DNA of 18,578 nt. It comes from Candidatus Nomurabacteria bacterium RIFCSPHIGHO2_01_FULL_39_10. GTDB lineage: Bacteria > Patescibacteriota > Minisyncoccia > Phycocordibacterales > UBA9973. Below are positions 1-7,069 of the stretch, one piece after another. Location of the stretch: NCBI GenBank assembly GCA_001786805.1, contig MFTJ01000045.1:1-18578 (forward strand), in the 5' to 3' direction. Within the stretch, counting starts at the first letter, position 1. Every line of letters begins with the position of its first letter. Below the pieces are notes generated by a model that saw only the letters and a list, made by a program, of their open reading frames with translations, was not told where the DNA came from and did not search any database. Position numbers and translations under genes: made by a program.

Positions 1-3000
1 TTGGATTAAATCAACCATAACCGTCGAAGTATTAGCATTCCAGCGAATAGTATAAGTTTGTCCCTTAATCCATTCTTTCGTTTCTTCTTCATTAGGCGAG
101 AGGACGGTGATAACAGGAACGGGCTCTTTGTCTCCGAATGTCAAAACATTTGTTCTGTTGTTTGCTATTAAAGTAATTGGAATTGCGCTTGAAAAAGGCT
201 GAAATGAGGATAGAACTGCAGTATATGTATTATTTTCAAAGTTCATTGATGAAGTCTTTCCTACCACTTCAAAAACAGCTGAAGTATGTGGAGGAATAAA
301 ATAATAAGGACCAATGCTGTCTTCAAGGTTGCTGGGTCTACCATAATACAACCACATTCTATTATTATTTTCATATTCTTCTTTCTTCTTTTTAGGACTG
401 TTTGATTCAGAAATAGCGGTGTCTTCAAGTTTTATATTAAATGCTTCTTTTTTTAACACCCTCAACTCTTTATTGCCAGCTTTCACATTTACATTAAAAA
501 ATGCGGTAATTTGCTCATCTTTTTCTGTTTGCTCTATTGAATGGTTTTTTTCTAATCTCGGCGTACCGACTACTGAAACAACATCTTTATTTAGGGTAAT
601 GAATTGCCTTGAACAAGTTTTCTGAAATGCGTCCAAGTGATTGGAGTATTCTTCTTCAGAAACAAATGGAAATGTCATCTTTGTCGGCGCATACGCTTGT
701 CCTGTTAGTTCAGCAAAGTTTTGTGATGTAACATATTTTGCGTAGTGAAAGAAAGACAATTTTAAAAATTCTCGCATTTTTTCTTTACCATCGTTGAAAG
801 GATACGCATTAACCGCCGAAAGCATGCGAGCAAGCGATGCCGGATTTGTGAAAATTTCACGCGCTGTATTATAGTACAAAGTCTTGAAATTCGAGCGTAT
901 ATCTGATGGCATGTCGTTTAGCATATATCCAAGTGATGGATCTCTGATATCGCAGGAAAACGAAGCATCAAAACCATGCGGGATTATGTAATACTTTTTT
1001 GTGCTTAAATCCATACCATAATCTTCGTTATGAATCACTCCCATATCGCTTAGGTTGAAAAAATCCGTCATAATTGACATGATGACGGCTTCTTTTTGGT
1101 CAAGAGGCAAGACTATTTTCTCTCCCGTACTATAATTTTTCAGATTGACAGACACCAATCTGCTTAAAGCGTAATCTTTTTCATTCTCCAAATTTCCTCC
1201 CCATGGACTTGTCGGTCCGGATACATATAAATCTGGAGAAAGATTAAATTGTTTAATAAAAGGAATTTGATCGTCAGGTTCATCAGTCCGCTGAATCATA
1301 AGATAACGAAATTCTTTGTCATTATATTTTGAGTCAGACGAAACAAAATGAACTCGCGCAAATCCAATCACATCAGATGCCGGAATGCCAAACTGCCGGA
1401 ATAAATTGTGAATCAAATATTCTCGCAGTAATACATTGCTTGCGCCGCTAAAACCCACATCGCTTCCCCACGGACCATAATCATTCCACAAATCACACTC
1501 CGAAATAAAACGAATTTTTTGATAACCTAACTCGGAATAATCTTGGTATGTCGTGCGACCATTAAAAAATTTCCGGAGCGGATGATTTTTGTCTTTCTTT
1601 TTAAAACTGACATTAAAAACCGGCGGTTCACAAATTCTTCTGCTACTTCCTTTGTGTTCGTATTTTACTTCCCATTTTTGCGCGTCAACACCATTTATTT
1701 GTTCTATTAACTGTCCGTCGCGATTTTCGCTCACTACATCTCTGCTATCCCACGCATAACCATCACTAATTAAAAATAAAGTTTTTCCGAGAGTATCAAG
1801 CGTTAACTCGCGAACTGGAATCTGAGTTGTTGATCCAGCCGACATTGCCGCGCGACCGGCTGGTTCGTTTAACGCCAAAATCGGCTCTTTTTCCCCGCTC
1901 CCAAAAAGCCCGGCGATTCCCTGCGCGACATCTCCCGCAAGCCCGACCGCTCCCTGCCAAACATTTTTTGCAAAGCCAGTCACCCCGTTCCAAACATCTC
2001 CCGCAAAGCCTGTGATCCCTTCCCATCGGCCGGGTTTCGGCGATGTTGGGGTTTCCTCGGTGTTGTTTGTGTCCGCTAAATCGGGAGTTATAGCGTTATC
2101 TTCTTCGTCCGACACGATTTCAATAATCTCGCCCCACGGGTCATCCGGATCAAAACTTTCTACGATGAGGTAGGATTGACCACTACTTTCCGATAAAGGT
2201 GATTGGGGTACGGTCGGAGCGCGCTGTCCTCCCGATGACTTACGCACTGGCACCCCCCCTGCGACAACGATAGGGCTAGCGCAATTGTATCCCGCCGTTC
2301 TAAGTGTTTCTAATTCGGATGTTGTTTGTTTGAGCTGCGTCTCATATTCCACTTTTAGTTTTTGGTAATATGCGAGGCTTTTCTCCATACCGATTTTGAG
2401 TTCTTTCAAAAGATAAGCCTCGGGTATACAATCTTTTTGATATACTTTGTCTCCTACTGTCACATTGCCTGATATAAATTTTCCCACATTATCTCCTTTT
2501 ACTTTTAATGCTCCCAATTGGATTCCTGCAAATGTATCCGGTTTGCATTCTTTTGTTTTTCCTCCTGCATCTTTTATTATCTTGACGGATAATGGAATCA
2601 CATTTTCTTTTTCCAGCGAAGTAAAATGCTTTGAAATAGCGCCTTTGCTCATAAGAGAGAAATCACTCTTTAGCATTTCCTTGAGGGTGATGAGACGGTT
2701 CAATGTGGCGTTGGTAACCGTGTCAGGGTACTTTGCGGACTCTTTAACGAAAGCGGTATAATAATCAGCATTTGTTTTTTTTGAGCCAGCAATCTTCGTC
2801 TCAATTTCAGAAGAAGTGGATACATAAATGTTTGCTTTGTTTGAGAGGATAGTGCCGAGCGGAACTGAAGAATTTGCAACACATTTTAATAAAATGGAGC
2901 CAACCTTTAGATATATTTTTTCCTGTTTCTCTCCAGCAGGGATGATGGAAAACGAAGTTCCATCAAGGGTAGTAAGGTTTTTTATTTCTAGAGAAGAAAG

Positions 3001-4833
3001 CGTAATTGCATCTATATAATTTTGAATTATCCTGATGCTTTCGGCAAAGTCGGCATTTTTTTGTTCAAGCGTGGTTGCATCGGAAATGTCTTGCGCGCAT
3101 TTTGCTTCTTTTTTCCAACTTTCCTCTAAATCTGCGCGGAACGGCTGTTGTTTCTTGTTGAATAATCCTTTAGCCGTAGCATCGAGACATGCGTCAGGAC
3201 TTTTTATTTGTTTTGCTTCTGTTGAATTAAGCGCTACAAACTCCGCAGGTGGGGTGCGATTCTCCGGCACAATAACTTTCACTTTTGTTCCAGAGGCAGT
3301 TTGAATAGCTTGCGCGATAAGCGATTCCGGCGGTACCATCACATTATCAAACCAACCTAGAACTGGCGCCAAAACATTCTGCGCTACAACGCCGTCTGTT
3401 ATAATCCCTTTCATCTTTGCGCATTCTGGAAAATATTTCTTGGCGTTTTCTTTTGTTATTTCTTCATTCTTAATCGCCAGAATCGCAAAAGCGCAAGAAG
3501 GAATGTTCAAAGATACCACTGGTCCGCCACTTGCCATGAAACTGGTTGAGGATGGCTTATAGTAGTACTGCTTTGGCACATTGTCCGGGGTATCTTGATA
3601 AAGATAGCTACATCCTTTGTCATTTTTGTTGCCATACAAGACGGAGTCGAGGCGATAATCATTATCCGGCTCGAGCGAACAGTTGGTTAGTGATATAGGA
3701 AAATGTTTATCTGCGCGCACCTCGTATTCGTACTCGTCATTAAGTCCCGCGAAAGTATGCAGAAACTCATGCACATATACTTTAGGCGCATGACCATTGC
3801 CTATAATCGCTCCCTGCACATTCGTATTTTTCAACAACGCTACGCCGTTTTCGTAATCTTTTGACGCCGTCAACAACAGTATGCCCTTGCCTTGGCAGGT
3901 CGAATGACCAATAAAATTCATAAGAGCCTTATTATGCAATTCGGGTGTGTATTTAAGTATTTCCCCGCTCGGAGGTCTCTTCAAGCGCCCAATTTCTGAT
4001 ACAGGGTCATTCGGGTCTTTTGTCGCCGTTTCGCTCGATTTGAGGTCAACGAAGTACGCAAATTCGGGTTGGTAGGTAGCAAGCGGCTCAATGACCGCAA
4101 AACCCGTGGAACGCACAGCGTCAAAATGAGACACACGCTGGTCAACGGCGAGACTGTTCGATGTGTACATGCCAATAATATGATGCGTGCCCCCTCCTCC
4201 AATCGGAACACATGAATCAAACGTCTGGGGCGATTTTTCGTAAAATAGGGTTTTATCTCTTGGAGGTTTTATCTCAACCATCGCATCAACTGGCTGATTT
4301 TGCGCAATCGCTTGGACTAGCCGCTCAAGTTTTTGGGATACTGCTATACCTTTCTGCCAGCCCTTCAGCTTCCACTCGTAGATGAAGCGGTTTTGTTCGT
4401 CTTTTTTATCGGTTTTTTGAAAAATACCTGGACCTGCAATTACTTCACCGTTTGAGCCGATGGTGATAAAACCCTTAATAGGCAGATTCTTCGGTAAATC
4501 TTTCGAAAGAACTTCTCCTACTCCTGCCGTCCAATTCTTAATGCAATAATAATTAAACTCGGGCTTGATGCGGACAACGAGGTCGTAAACCGGTGTGAGC
4601 GGAATATCGCCGGTGATTTTGCGTTTTCCTCGCAGTTCTTCTTGTTCAAACTTCGGGTCAACTTTGACCTCAATCCATGGCTTGCCATCGTCGGTGTGAT
4701 AAATGCTTCCCTTGAAGAAGTCCTTGGCGGGGTCAGGACAGTATCTTTCTTTTGCGGTTTGCGCGTTTATTATGTGAGACGGCAAAAAAATTACAATAAC
4801 CGCGAATATGCCAAGAAAAAATCTGCGATACAT
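1..4833 (-). CDS. Giant exported M64-like metallopeptidase / CotH-like kinase-fold protein (3' end outside window)
   Basis: I translated the minus strand from the ATG at 4833 down to base 1 and found 1611 codons with no stop, so the gene continues beyond the left edge. Residues 1-24 are a signal peptide (MYRRFFLGIF, hydrophobic core, likely cleavage after INA). Residues about 210-470 look like an M64 (IgA-peptidase type) metallopeptidase: HEFLH at 355-359 supplies two His and the catalytic Glu356, GLNDEYE (363 on) supplies a likely third ligand such as Asp366, and a Met-turn-like SFMASGG has Met433. Residues about 803-850 form a coiled coil, and 937-980 are four 11-residue Gly/Trp-rich repeats. 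Residues about 1060-1300 resemble CotH-type atypical kinases: a Cys-Pro-Pro entry near 1068, then LLREYLIHNLF, then HNEDYG at 1268 and a YYIIPHGFDAS stretch with Asp1289. From about 1575 the sequence reads like a Ser/Thr-rich surface beta-domain (TVLSPN ... YTIRW). It is probably secreted or cell-surface. The domain names are inferences from motifs; the open frame and signal peptide are directly visible. Confidence 0.85.
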   Translation of the reverse strand, partial: MYRRFFLGIFAVIVIFLPSHIINAQTAKERYCPDPAKDFFKGSIYHTDDGKPWIEVKVDPKFEQEELRGKRKITGDIPLTPVYDLVVRIKPEFNYYCIKNWTAGVGEVLSKDLPKNLPIKGFITIGSNGEVIAGPGIFQKTDKKDEQNRFIYEWKLKGWQKGIAVSQKLERLVQAIAQNQPVDAMVEIKPPRDKTLFYEKSPQTFDSCVPIGGGGTHHIIGMYTSNSLAVDQRVSHFDAVRSTGFAVIEPLATYQPEFAYFVDLKSSETATKDPNDPVSEIGRLKRPPSGEILKYTPELHNKALMNFIGHSTCQGKGILLLTASKDYENGVALLKNTNVQGAIIGNGHAPKVYVHEFLHTFAGLNDEYEYEVRADKHFPISLTNCSLEPDNDYRLDSVLYGNKNDKGCSYLYQDTPDNVPKQYYYKPSSTSFMASGGPVVSLNIPSCAFAILAIKNEEITKENAKKYFPECAKMKGIITDGVVAQNVLAPVLGWFDNVMVPPESLIAQAIQTASGTKVKVIVPENRTPPAEFVALNSTEAKQIKSPDACLDATAKGLFNKKQQPFRADLEESWKKEAKCAQDISDATTLEQKNADFAESIRIIQNYIDAITLSSLEIKNLTTLDGTSFSIIPAGEKQEKIYLKVGSILLKCVANSSVPLGTILSNKANIYVSTSSEIETKIAGSKKTNADYYTAFVKESAKYPDTVTNATLNRLITLKEMLKSDFSLMSKGAISKHFTSLEKENVIPLSVKIIKDAGGKTKECKPDTFAGIQLGALKVKGDNVGKFISGNVTVGDKVYQKDCIPEAYLLKELKIGMEKSLAYYQKLKVEYETQLKQTTSELETLRTAGYNCASPIVVAGGVPVRKSSGGQRAPTVPQSPLSESSGQSYLIVESFDPDDPWGEIIEIVSDEEDNAITPDLADTNNTEETPTSPKPGRWEGITGFAGDVWNGVTGFAKNVWQGAVGLAGDVAQGIAGLFGSGEKEPILALNEPAGRAAMSAGSTTQIPVRELTLDTLGKTLFLISDGYAWDSRDVVSENRDGQLIEQINGVDAQKWEVKYEHKGSSRRICEPPVFNVSFKKKDKNHPLRKFFNGRTTYQDYSELGYQKIRFISECDLWNDYGPWGSDVGFSGASNVLLREYLIHNLFRQFGIPASDVIGFARVHFVSSDSKYNDKEFRYLMIQRTDEPDDQIPFIKQFNLSPDLYVSGPTSPWGGNLENEKDYALSRLVSVNLKNYSTGEKIVLPLDQKEAVIMSIMTDFFNLSDMGVIHNEDYGMDLSTKKYYIIPHGFDASFSCDIRDPSLGYMLNDMPSDIRSNFKTLYYNTAREIFTNPASLARMLSAVNAYPFNDGKEKMREFLKLSFFHYAKYVTSQNFAELTGQAYAPTKMTFPFVSEEEYSNHLDAFQKTCSRQFITLNKDVVSVVGTPRLEKNHSIEQTEKDEQITAFFNVNVKAGNKELRVLKKEAFNIKLEDTAISESNSPKKKKEEYENNNRMWLYYGRPSNLEDSIGPYYFIPPHTSAVFEVVGKTSSMNFENNTYTAVLSSFQPFSSAIPITLIANNRTNVLTFGDKEPVPVITVLSPNEEETKEWIKGQTYTIRWNANTSTVMVDLIQ
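1894..2025 (-). repeat. Four tandem 33-bp units encoding 11-residue repeats
   Basis: Inside the giant exported protein, residues 937-980 read WEGITGFAGDV, WNGVTGFAKNV, WQGAVGLAGDV and AQGIAGLFGSG. The period is exactly 11 residues, with an aromatic residue at the first position of three units and Gly at 3 and 6. An 11-residue period suits amphipathic helices that lie on membranes or lipids. The stretch lies between an acidic Pro/Thr-rich linker and the CotH-like part. Confidence 0.8.
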
Positions 4834-4839
4834 CTTTTA

Positions 4840-4850
4840 ATTGTACCATG
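4840..4850 (-). promoter_or_regulatory. Extended -10 promoter of the giant exported protein gene
   Basis: On the minus strand TACAAT (4845-4840) is preceded by TGG, forming a TGn extended -10. Exactly 6 nt (TAAAAG) separate it from the ATG at 4833, so transcription should start on or next to the start codon. No convincing -35 box is seen. The element lies in a 75-bp divergent region shared with the promoter at 4873-4902. Confidence 0.55.
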
Positions 4851-4872
4851 ATTTTGCGAAATCATTCATACA

Positions 4873-4902
4873 TTGACTTACGAGAAGTGGTTTTGATATA
4901 CT
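4873..4902 (+). promoter_or_regulatory. Sigma70-type promoter, predicted leaderless start
   Basis: TTGACT (4873-4878), an 18-nt spacer and TATACT (4897-4902) form a near-consensus promoter. The ATG at 4909 follows after 6 nt, leaving no room for a ribosome binding site if transcription starts about 7 nt downstream of the -10 box. Confidence 0.7.
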
Positions 4903-4908
4903 CTTGAT

Positions 4909-5340
4909 ATGTTAGATGATAAAGATATAAGTAAACTCAAATCTGTTTTTGCCACAAAGGAGGATTTTAATAGTCTTGCCACAAAGCAGGATCTAGAAAA
5001 AACTGCTAATGAATTAAAAAAGGAATTTAAGGTGAATATAGAAAAATCTGCTAACGGGTTAAGGAAAGAATTTAAGACAGATTTAGAAAAATCTGTTTCT
5101 GATTCACAAGATAAAATGCTCTCCTTGCTCGCTTCCAAGCATGAAGTAAAGGAACTAAAAAGCGATATTGGCGACTTAAAAGAACTCGTTCAAGGTCTTA
5201 TTGTTGGAAGTGACGCTATAGCAAAATCAATAGGTGAATTGAGGTTAGAATACGCCGCTATTTCTACTCAACTATCCAGACACGATCGCTGGATAAAACA
5301 AATCGCTGAAAAAGTCGGACTTAATCTAGTTGCTGATTAA
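4909..5340 (+). CDS. Small coiled-coil protein of unknown function
   Basis: This is a 143-residue, charged, Cys-free protein with no signal peptide or membrane segment. Residues about 5-75 are strongly helical and partly repetitive (ATKEDFNSLATKQDLEK, then two related units KKEFKVNIEKSANGL and RKEFKTDLEKSVSDS). Residues 80-120 form another coiled coil, and the protein ends in a basic/aromatic motif, RHDRWIKQIAEKVGLNL. Short coiled-coil proteins with a similar RWIKQIAEKV-like tail are, as far as I recall, common in CPR genomes; their role is not known to me. It is transcribed divergently from the giant exported protein and convergently to the next gene, whose stop lies 8 bp away. The start is fixed by the promoter 6 nt upstream. 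Confidence 0.8.
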   Translation: MLDDKDISKLKSVFATKEDFNSLATKQDLEKTANELKKEFKVNIEKSANGLRKEFKTDLEKSVSDSQDKMLSLLASKHEVKELKSDIGDLKELVQGLIVGSDAIAKSIGELRLEYAAISTQLSRHDRWIKQIAEKVGLNLVAD

Positions 5341-5348
5341 GTTAATCT

Positions 5349-6083
5349 CTAATCAATCTTCTGAAATTGTTTAGTTGTCTCGTCCACCGTCCATGCGCAC
5401 AAAATTTCTGAAGATCCATCGTCTGAATTATCCATAATAATCTCTGCTATTTTAGTTTTACTGATTCTATATCGGCTTTTACTAACCAAAAATCCCTGTT
5501 GATTATAAATTTTCGCTGGACATTCTGCTTTTATAAACGCGAGCATTTCGTTTGATACGGGATCGGCCGATCCGTCCCATTTCTGCGGGACTAAGAAGTA
5601 TTTATAAAAATTTAGACCTGTACCGCCCCCTTCTTCTGTAAATGTGTCTATACCATTTCGTTTAAGCAACCTTTCCTGCAGCATTTTTCCCATTTGCTGT
5701 TTGCATTCAGTGAAACCAGAACAGACAAACTTTACGACTGCTAACTCATCATTAGTCTTTGCGAGAGTTTTTTTTAATTCGTTTAATGTCTTATTTGCTG
5801 TTCCAAGCGTCTTGTTTACCATTTCATTTTCCTGTTGTAACTGCTCTACATTATTTTGAAAACCAGTATTGGTTTTATCAAGGTTTTTTGTCATTTCGTC
5901 AAGCGTCTTGTTTACCGCTTCATTTTCTTGCTGTAATCGCTGTGCGTTTTCTTGAAAACCAGCAATAGTATTATTTTGTTCTTGATATACATACCAAAAC
6001 ATACCACCAAGGACAAAAATGACTAAGATAAAAGAAATCCAGCTAATTATTTTTTCCTTATTTTGTTTTTCATTTAGTTCCAT
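5349..6083 (-). CDS. One-pass membrane protein with coiled-coil repeats and unknown C-terminal domain
   Basis: This 244-residue protein has a short basic cytoplasmic N terminus (MELNEKQNKEK), one membrane segment at about residues 13-33 (IISWISFILVIFVLGGMFWY) and a Gln/Asn/Glu-rich coiled coil at about 35-115 built from a 32-residue tandem duplication. A globular C-terminal part of about 125 residues has three Cys and a Gly-rich loop (TEEGGGTGLNFY). The topology suggests the coiled coil and tail lie outside the membrane. I do not recognise the C-terminal domain. The gene runs convergently to the coiled-coil gene at 4909-5340, with no visible terminator between them, and divergently from the methyltransferase remnant. 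Confidence 0.8.
   Translation of the reverse strand: MELNEKQNKEKIISWISFILVIFVLGGMFWYVYQEQNNTIAGFQENAQRLQQENEAVNKTLDEMTKNLDKTNTGFQNNVEQLQQENEMVNKTLGTANKTLNELKKTLAKTNDELAVVKFVCSGFTECKQQMGKMLQERLLKRNGIDTFTEEGGGTGLNFYKYFLVPQKWDGSADPVSNEMLAFIKAECPAKIYNQQGFLVSKSRYRISKTKIAEIIMDNSDDGSSEILCAWTVDETTKQFQKID
5806..5997 (-). repeat. Two tandem 96-bp repeats in a coiled-coil coding region
   Basis: A shared 15-base stretch (AGCGTCTTGTTTACC on the plus strand) recurs at 5806 and 5902, offset 96 bp. Flanking sequence matches along most of the unit, including TTTTGAAAACCAG-like and TTCATTTTC blocks. Each unit encodes 32 residues containing GFQ(E/N)N, QQENE and VNKTL. This is a recent-looking in-frame internal duplication. 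Confidence 0.8.
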
Positions 6084-6090
6084 ACCAGAA

Positions 6091-6117
6091 ATAATAGCAT
6101 AGCTTCTTGATAATCAA
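6091..6117 (-). promoter_or_regulatory. Probable promoter of the membrane coiled-coil gene
   Basis: On the minus strand TATTAT (6096-6091) lies 7 nt before the ATG at 6083. A TTGATT-like box (6117-6112) sits 15 nt upstream of it, which is short for a -35 element. The near-absent leader again suggests an mRNA that starts at or beside the start codon. Confidence 0.4.
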
Positions 6118-6156
6118 TAGTCGTGATATATTTGGGGTACCGGTCAATTATTAAAT

Positions 6157-6489
6157 ATGAAAAAACAAACTTCTTTGGGCGTCGTAGCAGATTGGTATGA
6201 TGAACTTTTAGAGGAAGATCCAGATTCTTTTCAGGCGAAAGTTATTTTGCCAAATCTTTTGCGGGTTCTAAACCTTAAACCACAAAAACTTGAGCAAGGA
6301 CTACCCTTGCTCAAAATAATAGACATTGCTTGCGGGCAGGGATATTTTAGCCGAGCTTTAGAGGTAGTAGGCGTAAAAGTTATGGGCACAGATATTTCCG
6401 GAGAATTAATTGCCAAAGCGAAAGAGCGGTCTCCAAAAATAGATTTTCATGTAGCGTCTGCAGACAAACTTTCTTTTGCTTTTTTATAA
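6157..6489 (+). pseudogene. Truncated class I SAM-dependent methyltransferase (N-terminal half only)
   Basis: The 110-residue product begins with a family-like N terminus (VADWYDELLEEDPDSFQAKV), then motif I IDIACGQGYFSRAL (Gly-rich SAM loop), motif II VMGTDISGELIAKAKERS with the acidic ribose-binding residue, and a VASADKLSF stretch. It then stops. Complete members usually have about 230-260 residues, so the second half, with motif IV and the substrate-binding part, is missing. The downstream bases give no continuation in any frame and instead hold the promoter of the next gene. A 3' deletion that left a remnant is the simplest reading; a short functional protein is less likely. A TATATT (6127-6132) could serve as its -10 box. 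Confidence 0.7.
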
Positions 6490-6504
6490 ACAATTTGATA
6501 TATT
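6476..6504 (+). promoter_or_regulatory. Promoter of the antitoxin-like gene, predicted leaderless
   Basis: TTGCTT (6476-6481), a 17-nt spacer and TATATT (6499-6504) lie 6 nt before the ATG at 6511. The -35 box overlaps the last codons of the truncated methyltransferase. Confidence 0.6.
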
Positions 6505-6510
6505 CTAACT

Positions 6511-6720
6511 ATGACGACAATAACAATTCCGAAAAAATTCATGTTAAATAACGATTTCGTGATTATTCCTCGCAAACAATACGAGACTCTTTTGCGTGAA
6601 AAAGACGGCTATATTGATGAAGATTTAAGAGAAGCATTGGATGATGCAAAAAATGGAAAGGTAATTGGTCCTTTTTCTTCTCTTGCGAGCGGTCTTAAAG
6701 CTTTAAAAATGGCAAAATAA
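6511..6720 (+). CDS. Orphan antitoxin-like small protein
   Basis: The 69-residue product starts MTTITIPKKFMLNNDFVIIP, a strand-rich N terminus that resembles the DNA-binding half of AbrB/Phd-type antitoxins. It continues with RKQYETLLREKD and an acidic helix EDLREALDDAKNGKVIGPF, which resembles toxin-wrapping tails, and ends in a basic stretch. Such proteins normally precede a RelE/ParE- or PIN-type toxin, but the next gene is tRNA-Tyr 46 bp downstream and no toxin frame is present. The family call rests on pattern memory, so a different small regulator remains possible. Confidence 0.6.
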   Translation: MTTITIPKKFMLNNDFVIIPRKQYETLLREKDGYIDEDLREALDDAKNGKVIGPFSSLASGLKALKMAK

Positions 6721-6766
6721 AATACCAAGATGCAAAAAAGTTTTTTTTGTGTTAATTTATCTATAC

Positions 6767-6849
6767 GCGTCGATGGTAGAGTGGTCAAATACGACACGCT
6801 GTAAACGTGTTGCCTTCGGGCTTCGGGGGTTCGAATCCCTCTCGACGCA
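6767..6849 (+). tRNA. tRNA-Tyr (GTA)
   Basis: The 7-bp acceptor stem GCGTCGA/TCGACGC closes perfectly. The anticodon stem ACACG/CGTGT holds loop CTGTAAA with anticodon GTA. A long variable arm (GCC-TTCG-GGC) marks a class II tRNA, as expected for bacterial tRNA-Tyr. The T arm is GGGGG-TTCGAAT-CCCTC, and the D stem is short and AU-rich. The discriminator base is A at 6849. CCA is not encoded, so a CCA-adding enzyme would be needed. Confidence 0.95.
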
Positions 6850-6878
6850 CAAAAATTACGGAGTAATTTTTGTTTTTT
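6850..6878 (+). terminator. Rho-independent terminator of tRNA-Tyr
   Basis: A perfect 10-bp stem (CAAAAATTAC / GTAATTTTTG) with loop GGA is followed directly by six T residues. It begins on the base after the tRNA discriminator. Confidence 0.85.
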
Positions 6879-6880
6879 AG

Positions 6881-6905
6881 GCAAAAGCCATATTATGGCT
6901 TTTGC
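6881..6905. repeat. 25-bp perfect palindrome behind the tRNA terminator
   Basis: Arms of 12 bp (GCAAAAGCCATA and its reverse complement) are separated by one T. It lacks a T tract and follows the terminator by two bases, so it is not needed for tRNA termination. Confidence 0.8.
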
Positions 6906-6906
6906 G

Positions 6907-6993
6907 GGGATTCGAAAAGCTTTTGAGATTTTTTCAGAGTGAAGCGAATGAAAAAATTCAAAAGGTGTACTGAAGCTGTAAGCTTCGAATCCC
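6907..6993. repeat. Long imperfect hairpin ending in the tRNA 3' copy
   Basis: The outer arms GGGATTCGAA (6907-6916) and TTCGAATCCC (6984-6993) pair and extend by GCTT/AAGC across a 2-nt bulge. The inner arms 6920-6936 and 6949-6964 give 7 plus 9 bp with a one-base bulge around the loop GAGTGAAGCGAA. The outer arm is itself part of the tRNA 3'-end copy. Confidence 0.7.
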
Positions 6994-7009
6994 TCTCGAC
7001 GCACAGGAC

Positions 7010-7038
7010 TTGCATTTTTAAGGAAAGTATGTTATTAT
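7010..7038 (+). promoter_or_regulatory. Probable typA promoter
   Basis: TTGCAT (7010-7015), a 17-nt spacer and TATTAT (7033-7038) make a good sigma70-type match. The start would be near 7045, giving a leader of about 60 nt. A second, much weaker candidate is TAAGTT (7093-7098), which lies 6 nt before the typA ATG. Confidence 0.55.
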
Positions 7039-7049
7039 TGAGAGAGTTT

Positions 7050-7069
7050 AAAAAGCCCTAGGGCTTTTT
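7050..7069 (+). terminator. Terminator-like hairpin at the start of the typA leader
   Basis: The 20-base perfect palindrome is AAAAAGCC, CTAG, GGCTTTTT, followed by one more T and an AT-rich stretch. As RNA it would form an 8-bp stem with a 4-nt loop and a U-rich tail. It may act as a second terminator for the tRNA-Tyr unit. Because it lies downstream of the putative typA promoter, it could also act as an attenuator or a 5' protective hairpin. Confidence 0.5.

Larger units (their letters stand above)
6830..7005 (+). repeat. 22-bp direct repeats of the tRNA-Tyr 3' end flanking a palindromic unit
   Basis: The 22 bases at 6830-6851 (T loop through the discriminator and two bases beyond) recur perfectly at 6984-7005, a repeat period of 154 bp. 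The intervening segment contains the terminator, a 25-bp palindrome and a long imperfect hairpin. The arrangement resembles either a tRNA-targeted integration scar (attL/attR) or a tandem repeat unit like that behind E. coli tyrT. Confidence 0.85.

Noticed and set aside
1796..3304. Several plus- and minus-strand frames of 60-104 codons
   Set aside because: They are shadows of the continuous minus-strand frame of the giant exported protein, without promoters or recognisable domains.
6734..6748. A6-G-T8 tract before tRNA-Tyr as a terminator
   Set aside because: Only A-T pairs with no usable loop; more likely AT-rich upstream sequence of the tRNA.
6609..7004. 131-codon minus-strand frame across tRNA-Tyr
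   Set aside because: It is antisense to the tRNA and its palindromic downstream region; the peptide GIRTPEARRQHVYSVSYL is the reverse reading of a tRNA gene and a known type of spurious annotation.
6830..7005. CRISPR-like repeat-spacer structure
   Set aside because: Only two copies of a tRNA-derived repeat with a 132-bp palindromic interval; no array and no cas genes in the window.
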